A stretch of DNA of 64,000 bases from Coriaria nepalensis. Its lineage: Eukaryota > Streptophyta > Magnoliopsida > Cucurbitales > Coriariaceae. Under the pieces are notes generated by a model. The model was not told where the DNA came from. It did not search any database and saw only the letters and a list, made by a program, of their open reading frames with translations. The position numbers and the translations under genes are program-made. This document shows positions 57,682 to 64,000 of the stretch, piece by piece. The DNA is taken from the NCBI GenBank assembly GCA_027186245.1, contig CP114485.1, positions 12,118,001 to 12,182,000 on the forward strand, given 5' to 3'. Position 1 is the first letter of the stretch. Each line of letters starts with the position of its first letter.

Positions 57682-58789
57682 GATAAATTGAAGAACATGG
57701 CATATGCTTACCATGTAAATAATGGAAACTTGTTAGAGGTTTAGTATGCCAGGTTAATTTACCTCAGCTTTTCACTTATAGAGAGAGATAGAGGAGAGGG
57801 GGAGAGAGAGAGAGAGGGAGAGGTTTTGTAATATTACCATATAGAATTGCAAGACAATAAGACATCGCATCGCTACTGTTTAGAAGTAACTAAAAGTTCT
57901 GTATTATGACCATGGTTTCTTCACAATGTATTATTGTATGATAGAAGAATCCAATAATAGACTTATTGATAAGTTCCCTTAAAAGCTAGATTACCACCAA
58001 AACTGCTTATTCCAACTCTTAATCCACTCTAAAACATACAGTCAAAAATGTAAACAAATATAAGCTGGTTTTTCTTTTTATTTTTTTGGATAAAATTCGT
58101 AAAAGTCAATTATTTTTATTTCATTCACGATCTATTATATAAATTTATTACATGGTCGGTGTTACTATTCGTAGAAAAATATTTTAAGCTGTTTTTTTCC
58201 CCAAAATTGATGTCTTAATTATTTTTATAAAAATTGAATTTTGTAATCTATATAAATTAGAAATATATATATATAAATAAAAGGGTATGCAATTATAACT
58301 CTTGAATTTTGACTGATTTGAGTTGGCCGTAGATTTTAACTCTCACTCGGTTTAGCTATTTTTTTATTATTAATATTTTACAAGCTCTTTATTCTATCCA
58401 TGTTCTTCTTTCGAATGTTATTTTATATATTTTTTTCTTTACTTCAATGCTTCAACTTTCGGTTTGATAATTCTTACTTATGATTTTAAGTTGTTACGTT
58501 ATGAAATTAAAAAATAAATGTATATTTTGTTATGGACTAAAATTTATTAATATAATTATTTTCTTAATATAATATCATACTATACACTTAAAAAAATATT
58601 ATAATTTAATTATTGATATTTCCTAATTAAAAAAAAGATGCAACTTTTTTATTTTTATTTTTTAACTACCCTAAGAAGGTACAAATTTTAAAAGAGATAA
58701 TATGAAATAAAATATTGACAAAATTAGAATTTAAATGAGATGAGAGATTTTACGACAAGTGAGGAACTAAGTTAGTAAGATTTGCAGGT
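57682..58789. other. RPB2 3' flank, AT-rich
   Basis: RPB2 3' UTR with a GAGA-rich tract at 57781-57822, then AT-rich DNA with no gene seen. Confidence 0.5.
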
Positions 58790-58999
58790 GGTAATTCGTG
58801 TCGTTTCGACTCGATATGACACGGTTTGGTTTTAGTATATTATGGATTGTGTTGTGTTGTGCCCGGTACGGATTGGTTCGTGTCGCGTTTGTATTCATGT
58901 TCGTGCCTAAAAATAAGAATACGATATGATACTGATTTAGTAACGGGTCATAAACATATCGTGCCGTGCTGGTCAGTGGACCCGTGTTGTGAAGTGTCG

Positions 59000-59208
59000 T
59001 ACCGTGCCGAGCTCATGGGCCTGTTTCTTTGATAATATTATATATTTGAATCAGACATTCAGAAATCGGACTCAATCATTACTTATTTCATAACCATATA
59101 GGCTAACATAGTAGCAATTATTAATATTCGATGAGTTAAAAATCCAAACTAGCAGAATAGTAATTATGATACTCGACGGGTCAATGGGGCTTTTGACCCG
59201 TCAAGTAT
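59000..59208. repeat. Direct repeat, left copy, flanking the organellar insertion
   Basis: Shares GTACCGTGCC, CCTGTTTCTTT, AGACATTCAGAAATC, CACATAGGCTAgCA-like and ACTCGACGGGT phrases, in the same order, with 60460-60631. It ends (...GTATGA) just where foreign-looking DNA begins. Confidence 0.75.
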
Positions 59209-59989
59209 GAATCGAGATCATTATCAAGATCATAATTTTAGGGAAAAAGACAAAAAAATAGAGCAAAAAAATAGCAATAGAGAGATAAGAGAAAATCATA
59301 GTTTTTTTTCTCGCTTTCGAAACTTTCATCTCTTTTCGGAAAACAGGATTTGGCTCAAATTGTCCAATTTTAATTATAAGGTTTCTCTGAATTTGAAAGT
59401 TATCACTCGATAGGGAAAATCAATTCTTCTTTCAAAAGATAAGCCTCTTCTAATGAGTAAGTGGAAATATTACCTTGTTATTATAACCTCCCCTACCACC
59501 ATTTTTTTTCTAGGCATTTCACCTCAAAACAAGAAAGTGTATGCTATATGGCTCGAATCCGTAGTCAATCTTATTTATGATAGGAGCAGTTGACAATTGA
59601 ATCTTATTTTGCCCATTATTTTTATTTTCGTATTCGTATAATAGTGCTAACAGAAGGAATGCCCAATTCCAAGTTATTCAAGAATAGTGGCGTTGAGTTT
59701 CTCGAGGATTAGTCAGTTCAAGCCCCGTCAGTTCTGATGGATCAAAATCCAAGAAAAAAAATACATCAATTCATCTCTTCCTTTCCTGTCTGTGAAAGAG
59801 AGCAAGCAAAAATAACATAACAGAACATAATTTTATTAAAAATGGGATCCTTTTCTATTTTTTTATATTTTTCTTTTCACATTTCTCATCAACTCAAACA
59901 AATATGGGAATTTCCATTTCTTCAATGAGTACTGATTGATGGGAGAAAAACATATGTGAATTCTTACAATTATTGGTAACCTTATTTTC
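59209..59989. other. Probable organelle-derived DNA, source not fixed
   Basis: Lies between the left direct repeat and the mitochondrial rRNA relic. The phrase AATAGTGGCGTTGAGTTTCT near 59685-59705 resembles what I recall from the plastid region upstream of 16S rRNA, and the minus and plus strands show other organelle-like but unassigned stretches. A 68-codon plus-strand frame at 59207-59413 is not a recognised gene. Confidence 0.4.
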
Positions 59990-60459
59990 AGGACCCGACG
60001 GGTCGAGGGCCAATTTCCGTCTGGCCCAAGGAAACATTTGCATGCCTTCGTTACCTTTTGGGAGGCCTACGCCCCATAGAAACTGTCCCTTGGCGTGCAT
60101 GTCCGACACAATGTTAGAATTCTAGCTCTTCTATAGTGGTATCTCACTAATGGCTCGCCCCTCTAGAAGGAGGCCTTTTTTGCCCTCCACCTAAGCTGTG
60201 TCGGAAAGGCCCAAAGCCAATCCTAAGGAATAGTGAAGGCTCATAGGGTCTTTCTGTCCGGGTGCAGGTAGTCTGCATCTTTACAGATATGTCTATTTTA
60301 CCAAGCCTCTCTCTGAGATAGTGCCCAGATCGTTGCGCCTTTCGTGTGGATCGGAACTTACCCGACAAGGAATTTTGCTACCTTAGGACCGTTATAGTTA
60401 TGGTTGCCGTTCATCGGGGCTTCGGTCACTGACTCCCCTATCATTAGTCACCAACTTCC
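59990..60459 (-). pseudogene. Mitochondrial 26S rRNA fragment in nuclear DNA (NUMT)
   Basis: On the minus strand the sequence follows large-subunit rRNA continuously: CGGTCCTAAGGTAGC, TCCTTGTCGGGTAAGTTCCG, GGACAGAAAGACCCTATGA, GAGCTAGAATTCTAACATTG, and TTTCTATGGGGCGTAGGCC with CCCAAAAGGTAACG. These are domain IV-V landmarks. The GACTACCTGCACCCGGAC and GGGGCGTAGGCC variants match plant mitochondrial 26S and not plastid 23S as I know them. Many sites differ by C-to-T or G-to-A, and there is a small internal deletion, so it is an old, non-functional nuclear copy covering only part of the gene. Confidence 0.85.
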
Positions 60460-60631
60460 GTACCGTGCCAGGCCCGACCTGTGAGCCCGTTTCTTTAACA
60501 ATCTCATTTCTTTAAATTAGACATTCAGAAATCAAACTAAATCATTACTCACTTTATAGCCACATAGGCTAGCAGAGTAGCAGTTATGAAACTCGACGGG
60601 TTAATGAGGCTTTCGATCCATTGAGTATGAC
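60460..60631. repeat. Direct repeat, right copy, flanking the organellar insertion
   Basis: Begins at CCGTACCGTGCC immediately after the rRNA relic and repeats the order of blocks seen at 59000-59208, with roughly 80 percent identity by eye and a few indels. Confidence 0.75.
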
Positions 60632-61285
60632 AACTGTTAGTTTATGAAATAAGTAATGATTGAGTCTTATTCAAAAAAACATGATTGTTAAGGCATTAGA
60701 GGTTAATATTATTAAAATAAATAAATTAATTTATTACACATTATAAAATAAATAAATAAATAAATATTCGTTTTTAATTATTATTATTTAATAAATTAAA
60801 AGTTAGTACCATTAATAATTAAAATTATAAATAAACTGTAAAAAATATTATTTAATCAAATAATATCTTGCATAATTGAAAAGTTTCAATATACAAAATA
60901 ATTTCTGAAGAAAAAATCTTTAGGACTACGAGGCTTTTTTGGGTCTGTACCTCACACTAGCCTAAAAAAGTCGTGTCGTACTTCGACTCGACATAGGAAA
61001 TTCGTGTGATGTCGTGCCGGCCTACATCCCGCATAATTGGACACGGTACAGCCCGACACTCGTATCATACCAATGCTTGTACCATACTTTTATCGTACCA
61101 TACTATATATATTCGTGTCGGCTCAACCCATTTTTCCGCTTCTAAAAAGACTTCAGTCACGTCAACATTTTTTGTGGCACATGATTTCTAATTAATTTAG
61201 ATCCCGACCCTTTCATGATACTTGCAATCACGACCCGGAAAGCCGGTCAGTTCATCTTCCTTATAGCCGAGCGGCCCCGGCCCAG

Positions 61286-61309
61286 TTCTTCTTCTTCTTC
61301 TTCTTCTTC
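61286..61309. repeat. (TTC)8 microsatellite
   Basis: Uninterrupted TTC run about 470 bp before the phospholipase start codon, probably in its promoter or 5' leader. The rest of 61141-61779 is leader-like and CT-rich in places, with no separate gene. Confidence 0.9.
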
Positions 61310-61779
61310 GTTTTCTGGTCGTCAATTCATCTTCTTCGCAGCTTAATAACGCTTCTATTTTCAGTCTCGCCATCTCTCTGCATTTTTTTTCTTTTTCTTT
61401 TTTAATTATCTATCCAAGGCACCTATTTCATCATTCAATTTCATGATATGATCAATTCGAGCTTCCTAATTCCTCGATCGGGGCCAAGAGGGAGTGTTTG
61501 CTCTGGCTCTCGATCTCAAATTTCTCATGCATAAATTGCAGAAAATTTGATTGAAATCTGACTTTGAATGACTGTCTTTTAAGGCTTCAATCACTAGAAA
61601 TTTTCATTTTCATTACATCCCTTCCTTGAACCCAAAGAAATCTAATCATTTTCCCTCAATAAGTACATTAGTAATTTATTATAATCAATGCCGTGAAAAT
61701 CAAGTGTGGCTTCGCCCCAATTCCCAAATTGTACAATCGGATCTTGAAGAAACGTTAGTCAGTTTTGATAACCGTTACA

Positions 61780-63894
61780 ATGTCATGGGGATTGGGCTGG
61801 AAGAGATCATCCGAGATCTTCCATCTGAAGTTGAATTACGGAATAGTGGAGGATCAGTCATCGTCGTCTCAGGATCAGGAATTAGGGTTTCGTATCGAAT
61901 TAGATTGGTCGGCTGGGGATGATGAGGAGCAGGTGACTCTGAGGCTCCAATCGCAGCTCATGGTGGCCCTACCGATGCCACAGGACTCGGTCGTGGTGGA
62001 ACTAAGGCCTGATGAGGATCATGAGAAGGAGGAGACGAATAATGTGAATGTCGATATGAAGGTGGTGAGGAGGAGGGACGCATTGAAGGCCGTGACCATG
62101 ACCAAAACTACCGGCTCAGGACAGCAGAGCGATGGCACAGGCGTTTTGACCCGCTTGTTGCGTTCCAATTTGGCTTCTTCGCCAATCTCTGGCGTAGGGG
62201 ACGATCACTGGAAGAGCGTTACTGTGCTTAGTCTCTGTGCCTGTGGTTTGTCAGTGAGTATTCTAATTGTCTTCTCCTTTTTTGGATAGTAGGATGCAAA
62301 TTGAGGTTTATAGATTTTTAGTATTTTGCGTTGTTGCACAGGTATTTCCGGCAGATCTAACTCGGTTGCCTCTCCTTGAGAAGTTGTATCTTGATAATAA
62401 CAAGCTAACAGTTCTGCCATCTGATCTTGGTGTACTGAAAAGCTTAAAAGTACTCAGGGTTGATTTCAACATGCTCATTTCAGTACCTGGTAAGTGAGCA
62501 TATATTGTGGTTTGTCTTGTTATAAATCGTATTATGAAGTTCCATATTTTGAATCATTTTTTGTTATCACATTTATATTTATAATTTCAAGCAGTAGAAT
62601 TGAGACAGTGTGTGGGGCTTGTGGAGTTGTCGTTGGAGCACAATAAACTTGTTCGTCCTCTTCTCGATTTCAGGTTATTCTTTCAGAAAATTAATCAGTC
62701 AATCTGCTAAATTAATTCATAACAAAGTACTCTAACTTCTTCCATTTTGTGATGGGAGTTAGTTAGGTCGTGTCAAAATTTCTAGGTCTAATGGTTTTCT
62801 CCAGTTTCATGGCAGGGCTATGGCTGAGTTACGTGTTCTTAGGCTGTTTGGTAATCCTCTTGAATTTCTTCCTGAAATATTGCCGCTGCAAAAGCTTCGG
62901 CATTTGTCTCTTGCAAATATCAGGGTTGAGGCAGACGAAAATCTGAGATCTGTGAATGTGCAAATAGAGGTGTGCTAAAATTTCTGAAGCAATAGTAGTA
63001 TGTTTTCATCTTGGCGGTTAGTACGTATCATTTATTTGGTTTTAATTATGTGTTTTGCGGTTCTTGCTTGCAGATGGAAAATAACTCTTATTTTGGTGCA
63101 TCTAGACATAAGCTGAGTGCCTTCTTCTCGCTTATATTCCGTTTTTCTTCTTGTCATCACCCTTTACTAGCATCTGTGCTAGCAAAGATAATGCAAGACC
63201 AAGGAAATCGTGCGGTTGTTGGCAAAGATGAGAATGCAGTGAGGCAGCTCATTAGTATGATAAGCAGTGACAACCGTCATGTGGTACGTCTATATTTCTG
63301 CTAAACCTGAGTAATTTTTTTTTTTTTTTTTCTCTTTTCCACAATTCTTCTGCTCGGCATGTTTCAATGGTATGACTTTTCTGGCAGGTTGAACAAGCAT
63401 GCTCTGCTCTGTCATCCCTCGCTGTTGATGTGTCTGTTGCAATGCAGCTGATGAAATCTGACATTATGCAACCCATTGAAACTGTACTGAAATCGTCTGT
63501 ACAGGAAGAAGTAATCTCCGTATTGCAAGTTGTGGTGAAGTTGGCTTTTACTTCTGAAACTGTGGCTCAAAAGATGTTGACCAAGGATGTATTGAGATCA
63601 TTAAAAATGTTATGTGCCCAGAAAAATCCAGAGGCAAGTTCTATTCTCTATTTGTAGTTAGTTTCTTCTGTTCTATTCCTTGGGTTATATAGTCACTTAG
63701 CTCTAAGCTAACTTTTATTCTTTTCTATTAGGTTCAAAGGTTAGCTTTGTTAGCAGTTGGAAATTTGGCCTTCTGTTTGGAAAATCGGCATCTGCTAGTT
63801 ACTTCAGAAAGTTTGCAGGAACTTCTCTTGCGCCTGACAGTTGCTGCTGACCCCCGTGTGAATAAAGCTGCAGCTCGTGCTTTGGCAATCCTTG
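61780..63894 (+). CDS. Patatin-related phospholipase A (pPLA-I type), N-terminal part, runs off window
   Basis: Exons 61780-62253, 62342-62489, 62595-62673, 62816-62969, 63074-63283, 63388-63633 and 63732-63894 give about 491 residues in one frame. The gene continues beyond the right edge. The start MSWGLGWKRSSEIFHLKLNYG agrees with Arabidopsis phospholipase A I (At1g61850) as I recall it; an upstream in-frame ATG at 61765 is less likely. Residues 145-290 are leucine-rich repeats (LPLLEKLYLDNNKLTVLPSD, LRVLRLFGNPLEFLPEILP). Then armadillo-like helices follow (EQACSALSSLAVDVSVAMQL, VQRLALLAVGNLAFCLEN). In this family a patatin lipase domain follows and releases fatty acids from plastid galactolipids or phospholipids; that domain is outside the window. 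The 63634-63731 intron uses a GC donor (GAG/GCAAGT). Confidence 0.85.
63634..63731 (+). other. GC-AG intron
   Basis: The exon ends CCAGAG and the intron begins GCAAGT, a strong context for the minor GC donor class, and ends CTATTAG. Joining here restores NPE/VQRLALLAVGN in frame, while reading through reaches a stop within nine codons. Confidence 0.8.
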
Positions 63895-64000
63895 GTCTGT
63901 TTCTTTGTTCTGATTAGCCTCCAGATTTTTTATATGTTGAATAACTAAAGAAAATTGGGGCAGAAAAGAAACTTAAGGACATTTTTTGCTTTATTATTAT

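Larger units (their letters stand above)
58790..61140. repeat. Degenerate repeat rich in CGTGTCG/GCCGTG phrases, with an internal organellar insertion
   Basis: Both ends (about 58790-59030 and 60940-61130) are unusually rich in short CGTGTCG, GACACGG and GTACCGTGCC phrases, partly inverted relative to each other. The AT-rich background resumes outside. It resembles decayed non-autonomous DNA-transposon ends, but I cannot fix termini or a target duplication. The interior holds a direct repeat and organellar DNA, listed separately. Confidence 0.45.

Noticed and set aside
58790..61140. Complete DNA transposon with defined ends
   Set aside because: The end sequences are similar in phrase content but I could not align them as clean terminal inverted repeats or find a target duplication.
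61626..61922. Alternative frame covering the phospholipase start
   Set aside because: Different frame from the conserved MSWGLGWKRSSEIF start and ends before the leucine-rich repeats.

Overview
This window is nuclear DNA from a flowering plant, probably a eudicot. Evidence: GT-AG-split genes of plant-only families, AT-rich intergenic DNA, Ty1/copia retrotransposon wreckage, and a decayed mitochondrial rRNA insertion. There are no operons, CRISPR arrays or prokaryotic features. I rebuilt exon structures by joining open segments at GT/AG borders that keep the frame and restore known family sequences. The species cannot be named from the window.

Layout: (1) 192-2786 (+) Raf-like MAPKKK kinase. 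(2) 7250-8019 (+) small bHLH factor. (3) 8.6-15.5 kb, copia debris on the minus strand: one fragment interrupted by the long terminal repeat (LTR) of a second. (4) 16551-17956 (-) DUF506/PDDEXK-like protein. (5) 19.4-20.2 kb copia gag/protease relic; 21.4-21.8 kb tandem repeat of about 135 bp. (6) 22221-25559 (-) PHO2/UBC24, an E2 of phosphate homeostasis, with four miR399-complementary sites in its leader at 25894-26180. (7) 27.9-33.1 kb (+) copia element with recognisable LTRs, holding an LTR related to the one at 10.3-12.1 kb. (8) 37.6-38.15 kb (-) dead Myb/SANT-like transposon gene. (9) 39391-45761 (+) RRP12. (10) 46931-48733 (+) DYW-class PPR protein. (11) 49732-50382 Mutator-like element ending about 30 bp before a TATA box. 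(12) 50585-57681 (+) RNA polymerase II subunit RPB2. (13) 58.8-61.1 kb degenerate repeat holding an organellar insertion that includes mitochondrial 26S rRNA. (14) 61780 to the right edge (+) N-terminal part of a patatin-related phospholipase A (pPLA-I type).

The genes are independent housekeeping or regulatory loci, not a pathway cluster. The strongest observations are these: RPB2 lacks the coding sequence for about 80 near-invariant residues while every other exon is open; PHO2 carries a multi-site miR399 leader; a Mutator-like element with a matching target duplication lies against the RPB2 core promoter; organellar DNA sits between direct repeats of about 170-210 bp; and two introns contain strong foldbacks. 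I found no undescribed multi-gene system. The RPB2 lesion and the intronic hairpins are the best leads.
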